Shown piece by piece: positions 8,535 through 15,207 of a stretch of 24,626 bases of DNA (its first letter is position 1; every line of letters starts with the position of its first letter). This DNA comes from an uncultured Clostridia bacterium (GTDB taxonomy: Bacteria > Bacillota > Clostridia > Saccharofermentanales > Saccharofermentanaceae). The notes beneath the pieces were generated by a model. It had not been told where the DNA came from. It saw nothing but the letters and a program-made list of their open reading frames with translations, and did not search any database. The stretch covers positions 1 through 24,626 of the forward strand of contig CAMJGB010000003.1 of the NCBI GenBank assembly GCA_946405115.1. Direction: 5' to 3'. Position numbers and translations under genes: made by a program.

Positions 8535-10117
8535 TGCTTTTTACTTCGCTCCAGTTCATAGTCTTTATAGCGGTTTTAACAGCAGTCTATCATCTCTTCG
8601 TTCCGCAGAATGAGAAATGGGGACTGCTTCTTATCGCATCCCTCGCGTTCTACTTTTTCGCCGATCCTAGATACCTCATCTTCATCGGCGTTACTGCGTT
8701 TACCGCATATGTATTCGCGATACTTACGGAAGACTATAACAGCAAGCGCAAGGCCTATCTTAAGGCCAACAAAGAAAGCTTCGATTCCGAGTCCAAGAAG
8801 AAGTACAAGGCAACTACGGCAAGAGTATCAAAGCTCTTCCTTGCATTGGCACTTATCATCAATCTCGGAATCCTTGCTGCAACCAAGTACACTAACTTTG
8901 TTATTGATACCATTAACACGTGGAGAACGGAGCCTTTGTCGTTCGTTAACATCATCATTCCGATGGGTATCTCGTTCTACACATTCCAGACTGTATCGTA
9001 CTCGATCGATATCTCACGAGGAACGGTTAAGGCACAGAGAAACTTCTGGAAATTCCTGCTCTTTACATCGTTCTTCCCCCAGCTCGTACAGGGCCCTATC
9101 AGCAGATACGGAGACCTTTCTGAGACACTTTATAACCCGAAGCCTCTCGAGCTTAGAAACTTCAGCTTAGGTCTTATCAGGATCTTGTGGGGTTACTTCA
9201 AAAAGCTTGTTATCGCAGACAGACTTGTCATCGGTCTTAAGACTCTCGTTGAGACTCCGGACGAGTATAAGGGCGCATACGTATTTGTTGTAATGATGCT
9301 TTATGCGGCACAGCTTTACTGCGACTTCACGGGAGGAATCGACATCACGATCGGTATCGCACAGACATTGGGCGTAACCGTCAAAGAGAACTTCGATCTT
9401 CCTTACTTCTCGAAGAATATCAAGGAATACTGGAACCGTTGGCACATGACGATGGGCACATGGTTCACGGATTATATCTTCTATCCTTTATCTGTATCAC
9501 CTACGATGCTTAAGCTTTCCAAGTGGTCAAGACAACACCTCGGAAATGCAATAGGAAAGAGAGTTACTGTTTATATCTCATGCTTCTGCGTGTGGCTTGC
9601 GACCGGTATCTGGCACGGCGCTGCATGGCACTTCGTAGTATGGGGTCTTATGAACTTTGTTGTCATCATGGCATCACAGGAACTGGAGCCTTTGTATGCG
9701 AAGTTCCATAACAAGTTCGGATTCAAGGGCAAGAAGTGGTACAGCGCGTTCGAGATCTTAAGGACATTCCTCCTTATGAGTTCGCTGAAGCTTTTTGATT
9801 GCTACAGAGACGTCGGACTTACATTCAAGATGTTCGGCTCCATGTTCTATACATTCAATATAGGTAAGCTTTTTAACGGCTCCCTGCTCGAGCTCGGTCT
9901 TAACAAGGGAGATTACTGGGTAGCTTCCATTGCTCTCGTAATCGTGTTCCTTGTAAGCCTTTATAAGAAGCTTAAGGGAAGAGAGGCAAGGGAGATGCTT
10001 TTCGAAAAGCTCCCTCTCTTTGTTTTGTGCGCGGTATGCCTCCTGCTTGCAACGGTAGTATTCGGCGCTTACGGCACGGGTTTTGATGCATCGCAGTTTA
10101 TCTATAACCAGTTCTGA
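8534..10117 (+). CDS. MBOAT-family O-acyltransferase (DltB/AlgI-like)
   Basis: A 527-residue polytopic membrane protein of the membrane-bound O-acyltransferase family. Recognisable blocks are IIPMGISFYTFQTVSYSID, PQLVQGPISRYGDL, AQLYCDFTGGIDITIG, YWNRWHMTMGTWF and the catalytic-His region TGIWHGAAWHFVVWG, with the presumed active-site His at 361. DltB takes the aminoacyl group from the carrier protein and passes it across the membrane towards teichoic acid; AlgI does the analogous job for O-acetylation of exopolysaccharide. The adjoining DltA- and DltC-like genes favour the Dlt-type reaction. At 527 residues it is longer than typical DltB (about 400), with extra C-terminal hydrophobic segments (for example DYWVASIALVIVFLVSLY). 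The acceptor polymer is unknown. Confidence 0.87.
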   Translation: MLFTSLQFIVFIAVLTAVYHLFVPQNEKWGLLLIASLAFYFFADPRYLIFIGVTAFTAYVFAILTEDYNSKRKAYLKANKESFDSESKKKYKATTARVSKLFLALALIINLGILAATKYTNFVIDTINTWRTEPLSFVNIIIPMGISFYTFQTVSYSIDISRGTVKAQRNFWKFLLFTSFFPQLVQGPISRYGDLSETLYNPKPLELRNFSLGLIRILWGYFKKLVIADRLVIGLKTLVETPDEYKGAYVFVVMMLYAAQLYCDFTGGIDITIGIAQTLGVTVKENFDLPYFSKNIKEYWNRWHMTMGTWFTDYIFYPLSVSPTMLKLSKWSRQHLGNAIGKRVTVYISCFCVWLATGIWHGAAWHFVVWGLMNFVVIMASQELEPLYAKFHNKFGFKGKKWYSAFEILRTFLLMSSLKLFDCYRDVGLTFKMFGSMFYTFNIGKLFNGSLLELGLNKGDYWVASIALVIVFLVSLYKKLKGREAREMLFEKLPLFVLCAVCLLLATVVFGAYGTGFDASQFIYNQF

Positions 10118-10136
10118 TGGGAGAAAGAGATCTTAG

Positions 10137-11240
10137 ATGAAGAAAGTAAAAGGTTTTAGTCTTTATAAAGTGTATGTGGTTTCCTGCATAGTGCTGGGAA
10201 TAGCTGCCGCTTTCTTCGGATTGTGGTTTCTGCAAAAGCTTCTCGTTCCCAAGTATCAGAGGGGCGTAGTAGAAGGCGCTATGATCGCCGAGTACTACGA
10301 CAGTGAGGAGCCTCATGAAGTAATCTTCTTAGGCGACTGCGAAGTGTATGAGAACATATCTACCGTAGCGCTTTACAGGGACTACGGAATCTCTTCTTAC
10401 ATAAGAGGAAGCGCACAGCAGCTTACATGGCAGTCTTATTATCTTCTCGAGGATACGCTCCGTTATGAGACACCTCGCGTAGTTGTATTCAATGTTCTAG
10501 CCTTAAAGTACGGCGAGCCTCAGAGCGAGTCATATAACCGCATGACATTGGACGGCATGGCATGGTCTTCTTCAAAGTGGAATGCAATCGAAGCTTCCAT
10601 GACCGAAGGCGAGAACATGATCGATTATGTGTTCCCGATCTTACGATATCACTCACGCTGGAATGAGCTTACGAGAACTGACTTTGAGCATGTGTTCCAA
10701 AGAGACAGAGTTACGATCAACGGCTACTACATGAGAACCGATATCCTTCCCGAGGCGGAATTCCCTTCGTCGATGCCTTTGGCAGATTACACTTTGCCCG
10801 AGACTTCCATGGAATACCTCGAGATGATGTTTGATCTTTGCCGTGAGAATGACATCGAGTTCGTTCTTATAAAAGCGCCCACGCTCTATCCTTACTGGTA
10901 TGAAGAGTGGGATGATCAGGTAAGAGAGTTCGCGGATTCTCACCATATTCCTTATATAAATTACATTCAATTAAGAGACCAGATCGGACTTGATATGACG
11001 ACTGATACATACGATGCAGGTCTTCATCTTAATCTTGCAGGCGCTGAGAAGTTTGCAGATTACATCGGCCGCTATCTGGTTATTAACTATGACCTTACTG
11101 ATTACCGTGAGGTGCCCGAGGTTGCAAGACTTTGGGAAGATGATATACAATTCTACGATCAATTAAGGGATGCACAGAACGCAGAGCTTGCCGAGTACGG
11201 AGAGCTTCGTTCATGGGGCGCCAATGCAATCGAGAATTGA
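10137..11240 (+). CDS. Membrane-anchored SGNH-like protein with Cys at the nucleophile position
   Basis: 367 residues with one N-terminal membrane segment (about residues 10-35) and an extracytoplasmic domain with SGNH-hydrolase features. Block I reads VIFLGDCEVYEN, placing Cys68 where SGNH enzymes normally have Ser. The C-terminal block YDAGLHLNLAGAEKF offers Asp293 and His297. It sits directly after the MBOAT gene, the place held by dltD in classical dlt operons and by AlgJ/AlgX-type SGNH proteins in exopolysaccharide acetylation clusters. A role in the final transfer of the acyl group outside the membrane is therefore likely, but inferred. The start is the ATG 19 bases after the MBOAT stop; upstream GGGAGAAAGAG is an acceptable ribosome binding site. 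Confidence 0.75.
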   Translation: MKKVKGFSLYKVYVVSCIVLGIAAAFFGLWFLQKLLVPKYQRGVVEGAMIAEYYDSEEPHEVIFLGDCEVYENISTVALYRDYGISSYIRGSAQQLTWQSYYLLEDTLRYETPRVVVFNVLALKYGEPQSESYNRMTLDGMAWSSSKWNAIEASMTEGENMIDYVFPILRYHSRWNELTRTDFEHVFQRDRVTINGYYMRTDILPEAEFPSSMPLADYTLPETSMEYLEMMFDLCRENDIEFVLIKAPTLYPYWYEEWDDQVREFADSHHIPYINYIQLRDQIGLDMTTDTYDAGLHLNLAGAEKFADYIGRYLVINYDLTDYREVPEVARLWEDDIQFYDQLRDAQNAELAEYGELRSWGANAIEN

Positions 11241-11259
11241 TGTGAAAGGAAATGGTGTT

Positions 11260-11835
11260 ATGAATAAGAAGATCGTATCAGTATTACTTATGGCAAGCAT
11301 GGCTTTTACTGCAGTCGCATGTTCTTCAGGCGATGAGGATACAGCTCCCGTAGTTCTTTCCGGCGGACAGGCAACGGATGCTGTTGAAGGCAGTAACGGA
11401 GCACAGGATCCCGCTGAAGTTGCTGAGTCAGGCTCTGATGCTTATGTATTCACATATAACGGCACACAGATCAGAATGAACGCTCCCGCTGACGATATCA
11501 TTGCAGCTTTGGGTGACGGATATACATACTTTGAAGCTCCTTCCTGCGCTTTCGAGGGAATGGATAAGGTATATACATATAACTCGATCGTAGTTCGTTC
11601 CTACACAAGAGACGGCGCTGATTATATCGCTGCTGTTGAGCTCAAGGACGATACGGTTGCTACAGCTGAGGGAATCAGAATCGGTTCCACAGAGGATGAA
11701 GTAAGAGCTGCTTACGGTGAAGACGGCGTTGCAGGTACTTCCGGCATCGAGTACACATTGGGTGACAGCTTCATCTCATTCATCTTTGAGAACGGCAAGG
11801 TAGTAGCAATTACTTACACTGCGATTGTAGGATAA
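11260..11835 (+). CDS. Small lipoprotein of unknown function
   Basis: 191 residues from the ATG at 11260, which has AAAGGA about 10 bases upstream. The open frame extends further 5' into the preceding gene, but only this start gives a proper lipoprotein signal: MNKK, a hydrophobic stretch, then the lipobox AVAC with Cys at residue 21, followed by an acidic Ser/Gly/Asp-rich linker. The mature part seems to hold two related half-domains: IRMNAPADDIIAALGDGY, and IRIGSTEDEVRAAYGEDG followed by FIFENGKVVAITY. This pattern resembles BLIP/BamE-like folds, but that is a weak visual match. It is the last gene of the surface cluster, 19 bases after the SGNH gene. No specific function can be assigned. 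Confidence 0.8.
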   Translation: MNKKIVSVLLMASMAFTAVACSSGDEDTAPVVLSGGQATDAVEGSNGAQDPAEVAESGSDAYVFTYNGTQIRMNAPADDIIAALGDGYTYFEAPSCAFEGMDKVYTYNSIVVRSYTRDGADYIAAVELKDDTVATAEGIRIGSTEDEVRAAYGEDGVAGTSGIEYTLGDSFISFIFENGKVVAITYTAIVG

Positions 11836-11897
11836 GAGAGAATAATCGCGATTTAAGGCGAATTTACGAGTATTAAAAACTTTTTTCACGCGAAGTA

Positions 11898-11926
11898 TTG
11901 ACTTAGTTATGCTAAGCAAGTAATAT
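11898..11926 (+). promoter_or_regulatory. Promoter of rplM-rpsI
   Basis: TTGACT at 11898-11903 and TAATAT at 11921-11926 are separated by 17 bases, an excellent sigma-A-type promoter. Transcription would begin near 11933, leaving a 5' leader of about 43 bases before the rplM ATG at 11976. Confidence 0.85.
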
Positions 11927-11931
11927 ACTTG

Positions 11932-11947
11932 AGCGCTTTGAAGCGCT
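11932..11947 (+). promoter_or_regulatory. 5' leader hairpin of rplM (possible L13 leader)
   Basis: AGCGCT-TTGA-AGCGCT forms a 6-bp stem with a tetraloop at the predicted 5' end of the rplM transcript. Short structured leaders that mediate autoregulation of L13-S9 operons are known in Bacillota. Whether this hairpin belongs to that class is inference from position only. It could also simply protect the 5' end of the mRNA. Confidence 0.5.
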
Positions 11948-11975
11948 TTATAAAGAAATAAGGAGTTACAGTCAT

Positions 11976-12410
11976 ATGAAGACATTTGTTGCTACACCTT
12001 CAAATATCGAGAGACAGTGGCTTGTAATCGACGCAGAGGGTAAGACTCTCGGTCGTCTCGCTACAGAAGTTGCAAGACTTCTCCGCGGTAAGCATAAGCC
12101 CACTTACACACCTTTCGCAGATACAGGTGATTACGTTATCGTAGTTAACGCTTCTAAGATGGTTCTTACAGGTAAGAAGCTTGATCAGAAGCTCTATCGT
12201 CATCACTCCGGTTTCCCGGGCGGAATGACAGAGATCGACTACAAGACAATGATGGATAAGAAGCCTGAGAAGGTTCTCGAGCTCGCAGTTAAGGGAATGC
12301 TCCCTAAGAACTCACTCGGTCGCCAGATGTTCAGAAAGCTTCATGTATACGCAGGCGCTGAGCACGAGCAGGCTGCTCAGAAGCCCGTTGAGTACACATT
12401 CGAGCAGTAA
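11976..12410 (+). CDS. rplM: 50S ribosomal protein L13
   Basis: 144 residues, the usual bacterial length. Family signatures include [58 protein letters not shown] and the [21 protein letters not shown] block. L13 is an early assembly protein that binds 23S rRNA in the large subunit. AAGGAG at 11960-11965 lies 10 bases before the ATG. It is paired with rpsI in the conserved bacterial rplM-rpsI order, 15 bases apart. Confidence 0.98.
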   Translation: MKTFVATPSNIERQWLVIDAEGKTLGRLATEVARLLRGKHKPTYTPFADTGDYVIVVNASKMVLTGKKLDQKLYRHHSGFPGGMTEIDYKTMMDKKPEKVLELAVKGMLPKNSLGRQMFRKLHVYAGAEHEQAAQKPVEYTFEQ

Positions 12411-12425
12411 TTCGGAGGATAGAAA

Positions 12426-12836
12426 ATGGCTACAAAGAAATCCAACAAAGTATATTTCTATGGCACAGGTCGCCGTAAGGACGCTACAGCTTGTGTACGT
12501 CTCGTACCCGGTTCCGGTAAGATCACAATCAACGGCAAGGATATCGACGAGTACTTCGGTCTTGATACATTGAAGCTCATCGTTCGTCAGCCCCTCGTTG
12601 CTACAGATACAACAGGTAAGTTCGACGTTATCGCTAAGGCAATCGGCGGCGGTATCTCCGGTCAGGCTGGTGCTATCCGTCACGGTATCGCTAAGGCTCT
12701 CGTTGAGGCAGATGAGGATGCTTACAAGGCAACACTTAAGTCTGCTGGATTCCTTACAAGAGATGCTCGTATGAAGGAGAGAAAGAAGTACGGCTTGAAG
12801 AAGGCTCGTAAGGCTTCACAGTTCTCCAAGAGATAA
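12426..12836 (+). CDS. rpsI: 30S ribosomal protein S9
   Basis: 136 residues, slightly longer than the usual 130 because of a lysine-containing N-terminal extension (MATKKSNKV). The core has [27 protein letters not shown], the [19 protein letters not shown] block, and the basic tail [17 protein letters not shown], whose terminal SKR reaches the P-site tRNA in the small subunit. CGGAGGAT upstream is a good ribosome binding site. A strong terminator follows 24 bases after the stop, closing the two-gene operon. Confidence 0.98.
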   Translation: MATKKSNKVYFYGTGRRKDATACVRLVPGSGKITINGKDIDEYFGLDTLKLIVRQPLVATDTTGKFDVIAKAIGGGISGQAGAIRHGIAKALVEADEDAYKATLKSAGFLTRDARMKERKKYGLKKARKASQFSKR

Positions 12837-12860
12837 TCTTTCAGATCTATCGCTTACAAG

Positions 12861-12890
12861 ACCCTCGGGTTTTCCCGAGGGTTTTTATTT
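12861..12890 (+). terminator. Rho-independent terminator of rplM-rpsI
   Basis: The perfect 9-bp stem ACCCTCGGG/CCCGAGGGT with a TTTT loop is followed by a T-rich run. It ends only about 15 bases before the -10 element of the next gene. Confidence 0.93.
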
Positions 12891-12904
12891 TAAATATTTA
12901 TATA

Positions 12905-12910
12905 TATAAT
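12905..12910 (+). promoter_or_regulatory. -10 element of the first glycosyltransferase gene (leaderless arrangement)
   Basis: A perfect TATAAT is followed by TCTCGT and then the ATG at 12917. The 6-base gap puts the expected transcription start at or next to the A of the ATG. No Shine-Dalgarno can exist because the upstream sequence is AT-only. No -35 hexamer is recognisable. Confidence 0.6.
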
Positions 12911-12916
12911 TCTCGT

Positions 12917-13702
12917 ATGGATCTTAGGCATACATTCGTCATTCCTGCATATAAGGAAAGTGCTTATCTTGAGGACTGCATCAAGTCTGTTGTTAACCAG
13001 ACCGTCCCGGGAGAAGTCCTTATTGCTACATCTACTCCCAATGATCACATTAAAGGGCTGGCCCTTAAGTATGGGGTTAAGCTTTGTGAGCATGAGCCGG
13101 GAGCGCTTGCAGGTGATTGGAATTTTGCACTTGAGTGTGCGGATACTCCTTTCGTTACGATAGCCCATCAGGATGATGTGTATGAGAGTAACTTCAGGGA
13201 AGAAGTATTGAAGGCGATAGATGAGGCTTCTGCTCCTATAATTGCCTTTACGGATTATGCCGAGCTTAGGGGACAGGAGAAGGTCACGGATAACCGTAAC
13301 CTTAAGATCAAGAAGATGCTTCTTTTCCCCTTAAGAAGTAAGAGTGCATGGACAAGCAGATTCTTAAGAAGACGTACTTTGTCTTTAGGTTCTGCGATAT
13401 GCTGTCCGTCAGTTACCATCAACAAGGATAATGTTGAGATGCCGCTTTTTCTTAATAACATGAAGAGCAACATCGACTGGCAGGCGTGGGAGATGCTCTC
13501 GAAGAAGGAAGGTTCCTTCGTATATATCCACAAGGTGCTTATGTGCCACAGGATTCATGAGGAATCGACCACGAGTGAGCTCATAGGGCAGAACAAGCGA
13601 CGTGATGAAGACATCTTTATGTTCAATAAATTCTGGCCGATGTGGGTTGCGAAGTTTATCGAACATTTTTATAGTAAGAGCGAGAGTTCTAATAACCTTT
13701 GA
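12917..13702 (+). CDS. Family 2 glycosyltransferase
   Basis: 261 residues of GT-A fold. The start fits because the first beta strand follows at once (TFVIPAYKES, then YLEDCIKSVVNQT). The sugar-nucleotide site is recognisable in ALAGDWNFALECADTPFVTIAHQDDVY, with QDD standing for the DXD metal-binding motif. No membrane segment is evident, so it should act on the cytoplasmic face. The donor and acceptor are unknown; the neighbouring polyprenol-type GT2 and DUF2304 genes suggest cell-surface glycan or lipid-linked sugar work. It seems to be read from a leaderless promoter. Its TGA at 13700-13702 is followed after 11 bases by the GTG start of the next gene. Confidence 0.85.
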   Translation: MDLRHTFVIPAYKESAYLEDCIKSVVNQTVPGEVLIATSTPNDHIKGLALKYGVKLCEHEPGALAGDWNFALECADTPFVTIAHQDDVYESNFREEVLKAIDEASAPIIAFTDYAELRGQEKVTDNRNLKIKKMLLFPLRSKSAWTSRFLRRRTLSLGSAICCPSVTINKDNVEMPLFLNNMKSNIDWQAWEMLSKKEGSFVYIHKVLMCHRIHEESTTSELIGQNKRRDEDIFMFNKFWPMWVAKFIEHFYSKSESSNNL

Positions 13703-13713
13703 TTGGAGATACG

Positions 13714-14403
13714 GTGAAGGCGTTAATTATCATTCCGGCTTATAACGAGGCCATGAATATCGAACGTGTAGTGGATAATATCATCGAGAATTATCCCGAG
13801 TACGATTATGTTATCGTCAATGACGGTTCTACTGACGACACACGTAAGGTTTGTAAGAACAGGGGATACAATCTCATGGATCTTCCTGTTAACGTCGGCC
13901 TTGCAGGCGCTATTCGTGCAGGCATGCGATATGCCAATTACTTCGGCTATGACCGTACCATCCAGCTTGACGGTGACGGACAGCATGATCCCAAGTACAT
14001 AAAGTCCATGCTCGACTGCATGGATAAGACGGGATGTGATGTCGTAATCGGTTCCCGTTTTGTTGATAAGAAGAAGCCCGTCAGTATGAGAATGGCCGGA
14101 TCCATTATCCTGGGCTTCCTGATCCACATCACTACAGGCAAGAAGATAAATGACGTTACTTCCGGCATGCGCCTTTTCGATAAGGCCATGATAAAGAAGT
14201 TCGGTTATGATATGCACTACAGTCCTGAGCCCGATACCTTGGCGTTCCTTCTAAACAGAGGCGTTAAGATCGAAGAGGTTCAGGTGGAGATGCACGAGAG
14301 GGTAGCGGGGAAGAGCTATCTTAATTTCTGGAGCAGCATGTGGTATATGATCAAGATGAGTTTCTCGATACTTCTGTTCCAGTGGGTTCGAAGGAGGAAA
14401 TAA
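13714..14403 (+). CDS. Polyprenol-phosphate-type family 2 glycosyltransferase
   Basis: 229 residues starting with GTG at 13714, chosen because TTGGAG lies 6 bases upstream and the protein then begins with the first beta strand (KALIIIPAYNEAMNIERVV). A TTG at 13699 is in frame but lacks a ribosome binding site. Motifs are those of dolichol/undecaprenyl-phosphate sugar transferases: VNDGSTDDT, GLAGAIRAGMRYA, QLDGDGQHDP (DXD), VIGSRFVDKKKP and TSGMRLFDKAMIKKFG. The C-terminus has a hydrophobic stretch (WYMIKMSFSILLFQWV) that may attach it to the membrane. Such enzymes load a sugar on a polyprenyl phosphate. The pairing with the adjacent DUF2304 gene is common in Bacillota. Confidence 0.87.
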   Translation: MKALIIIPAYNEAMNIERVVDNIIENYPEYDYVIVNDGSTDDTRKVCKNRGYNLMDLPVNVGLAGAIRAGMRYANYFGYDRTIQLDGDGQHDPKYIKSMLDCMDKTGCDVVIGSRFVDKKKPVSMRMAGSIILGFLIHITTGKKINDVTSGMRLFDKAMIKKFGYDMHYSPEPDTLAFLLNRGVKIEEVQVEMHERVAGKSYLNFWSSMWYMIKMSFSILLFQWVRRRK

Positions 14404-14404
14404 T

Positions 14405-14761
14405 ATGTCGCCTATCTTAAGAATCTTACTTATAGTAGCAGCAGTATTTACGGCCTACTGGATCTTGTCGAGAATCAGAAAGCACAAGGTAAAGCTTGAA
14501 GATGCGATCTTCTGGGTGTGCTTTGCGCTTGTACTCGTAGTCATCGGTATCTTCCCGCAGATCCTTTACTGGCTTACGAACCTGTTGGGAATCATGTCGC
14601 CTGCTAACCTCGTATTCCTTATCATGATTTTCCTTCTTATTGCGAAGATATTCATGCTGTCGATCAAGAACTCGCAGCTTGAAGACAAGATAGAAGTGCT
14701 CGCAGCAGAGGTTGCTTTGGCTGAACGTGCCAAGGAAAAAGAGCGCGAGAAGAATAAATAA
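14405..14761 (+). CDS. DUF2304 membrane protein
   Basis: 118 residues with three hydrophobic segments (LRILLIVAAVFTAYWIL, AIFWVCFALVLVVIGIF, LVFLIMIFLLIAKIFML) and a charged coiled-coil-like tail (LEDKIEVLAAEVALAERAKEKEREK). This layout is typical of DUF2304, a small inner-membrane family usually encoded beside polyprenol-phosphate glycosyltransferases. It may act as partner or membrane anchor of the preceding enzyme. AAGGAGG lies about 8 bases before the ATG, and only one base separates it from the glycosyltransferase stop, so the two are surely co-transcribed. The biochemical role of the family is unknown. Confidence 0.82.
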   Translation: MSPILRILLIVAAVFTAYWILSRIRKHKVKLEDAIFWVCFALVLVVIGIFPQILYWLTNLLGIMSPANLVFLIMIFLLIAKIFMLSIKNSQLEDKIEVLAAEVALAERAKEKEREKNK

Positions 14762-14769
14762 GGCAAGAA

Positions 14770-14778
14770 TGGTATAAT
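14770..14778 (+). promoter_or_regulatory. Extended -10 promoter of the DtxR/MntR-type gene
   Basis: TGGTATAAT is an extended -10 element (TGn plus a perfect TATAAT) about 30 bases before the ATG at 14808. It leaves room for a leader that includes the GGTGGAG ribosome binding site. I see no obvious palindromic operator overlapping it. Confidence 0.6.
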
Positions 14779-14807
14779 CCTTAGAAGAAAATACTGAAGG
14801 TGGAGCT

Positions 14808-15188
14808 ATGAACAAGTTAGGTCTCGGCGAATCGGCAGAAGATTATCTTGAAGCGATACTGATGCTCAAGGAGAAGAACGGCCAGGTCCGTTCCATAGAT
14901 ATAGCGGATCTTTTGGAGGTTACAAAGCCTTCAGTAAGTAATGCCGTAAAGCGTCTTCGTGAGAAGGGTTATATCGAGATGGACGCAAGTTCATTCATTA
15001 CTCTCACGGATACAGGTTACGAGATTGCAAGGAATGTTTATGAGCGACATCAGACCATTACGGATCTGTTCGTATCATTGGGTGTAGACCGCGAAATAGC
15101 TCAGGAAGATGCATGCCGTATAGAGCATATCTTGAGTGAGCAGTCTTACAAGGCCCTGATGACTCTTAAGGATAAATTAGACTCATAA
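14808..15188 (+). CDS. DtxR/MntR-family metal-dependent transcriptional regulator
   Basis: 126 residues: an N-terminal winged helix (SIDIADLLEVTKPSVSNAVKRLREKGYIE) and the metal-binding dimerisation domain, without the SH3 domain of classical DtxR, as in MntR. Ligand candidates are Asp12 and Glu15 in SAEDYLEAI, His81 in ERHQTI, and Cys103, Glu106 and His107 in DACRIEH. Asp12 corresponds to the MntR ligand Asp8, whereas Cys103 corresponds to DtxR Cys102, where MntR has Glu. The preferred metal (Mn or Fe) therefore cannot be assigned. The protein would repress metal uptake genes when metal-loaded, but none is nearby. It has its own promoter, and GGTGGAG lies just upstream of the ATG. Confidence 0.88.
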   Translation: MNKLGLGESAEDYLEAILMLKEKNGQVRSIDIADLLEVTKPSVSNAVKRLREKGYIEMDASSFITLTDTGYEIARNVYERHQTITDLFVSLGVDREIAQEDACRIEHILSEQSYKALMTLKDKLDS

Positions 15189-15207
15189 TTAGCAAAGGAA
15201 AAGCAAT

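Noticed and set aside
8610..9170. 186-codon plus-strand frame inside the MBOAT gene
   Set aside because: Ser/Arg-rich translation without any motif, fully inside a recognisable MBOAT gene in the correct frame.
11836..11897. Terminator after the surface-cluster lipoprotein gene
   Set aside because: AATCGCGATT near 11843 is a short palindrome without a usable stem-loop plus T-run, so no terminator is called.
13723..14217. 164-codon minus-strand frame opposite the second glycosyltransferase
   Set aside because: It is the complement of a gene with clear GT2 motifs; no start signals or recognisable product.
15189..15207. T-box leader upstream of the HisRS-family gene
   Set aside because: The gap is only 19 bases, and no T-box core sequence or terminator/antiterminator pair is seen nearby.
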